Positions 48,690 through 48,738 of a stretch of DNA of 48,738 bases are shown here, in pieces. The stretch is from a virus. The stretch covers positions 1 through 48,738 of the IMG/VR virus record IMGVR_UViG_3300010391_000093; one strand, written 5' to 3'. The notes under the pieces were generated by a model that had not been told where the DNA came from, searched no databases, and saw only the letters and a program-made list of their open reading frames with translations. The first letter of the stretch is position 1. Each line of letters starts with the position of its first letter. Position numbers and translations under genes: made by a program.

Positions 48690-48738
48690 TTTGCCTCCTT
48701 CGTACGCCCTGGCCCTATGCTGCTGATCTCCCTGAGTA

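Noticed and set aside
1-48738. Integrase, attachment site or lysogeny switch
   Set aside because: No tyrosine or serine recombinase motif and no cI-like repressor with divergent promoters was found. All genes run one way.

Overview
The window looks like a whole, or nearly whole, genome of a virulent tailed phage. It carries a terminase, a portal, an HK97-type head set with a Mu F-like protein and an XkdF-like protease, a long tape-measure protein, a tail tip, lysis candidates and a complete replication set. No integrase, excisionase or lysogeny repressor was seen. Every convincing gene lies on the minus strand, and genes are packed with ATGA, GTGA or TAATG overlaps. GC looks like 60-65% by eye. 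Starts are often GTG or TTG behind strong AAGGAGG-type sites, and several genes may be leaderless. This points to a GC-rich bacterial host, perhaps an actinobacterium, chloroflexote or similar, but nothing in the window fixes the host.

Region by region, in the direction of transcription (right to left). 48.7-46.7 kb holds a small Cys-rich protein and the large terminase. 46.6-39.5 kb is an accessory island. It has small genes (one apparently frameshifted), an SF2 helicase with a C-terminal zinc module, small basic and membrane proteins, an array of five tRNA genes with encoded CCA ends, an MmcB-like nuclease and a RAMA-domain/zinc-ribbon protein. 39.5-28.5 kb is the head module: portal, fibre or decoration proteins, a GG-LGGAA repeat protein, Mu F-like protein, protease, scaffold, cement protein, major capsid, a beta-helix protein and connectors. 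28.5-19.4 kb is the tail: completion and terminator proteins, a Com-like zinc finger, two related tail-tube-like proteins, assembly chaperones with a likely -1 frameshift, tape measure, distal tail proteins and a beta-propeller protein. 19.4-17.8 kb is lysis: a one-helix holin-like protein and a TIM-barrel hydrolase-like protein.

17.8-1 kb is DNA metabolism. It starts with a DNA methyltransferase, then a UDG-exonuclease polypeptide coupled to a family A polymerase whose exonuclease domain is cut across the two genes. Next come a DnaB-like helicase, an HD nucleotidase, a primase, a sigma-like factor with a zinc ribbon, a candidate single-strand binding protein, RecA, a Vsr-like endonuclease, a dNMP kinase, a Cas4-like nuclease, a metallophosphoesterase, a RuvC-like resolvase and an RNA ligase. 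Together these would copy, recombine and process phage DNA and repair or seal RNA.

The observations I rate highest are the split UDG-exonuclease/polymerase, the tRNA array in which two of five tRNAs have C33 instead of U33, the RAMA-domain protein, two recurring promoter-like elements (one always 25 nt before the start codon, the other giving near-leaderless starts), and a 19-bp palindromic element that occurs both in the methyltransferase gene and in an intergenic leader. All family names come from motif reading alone, with no database search.
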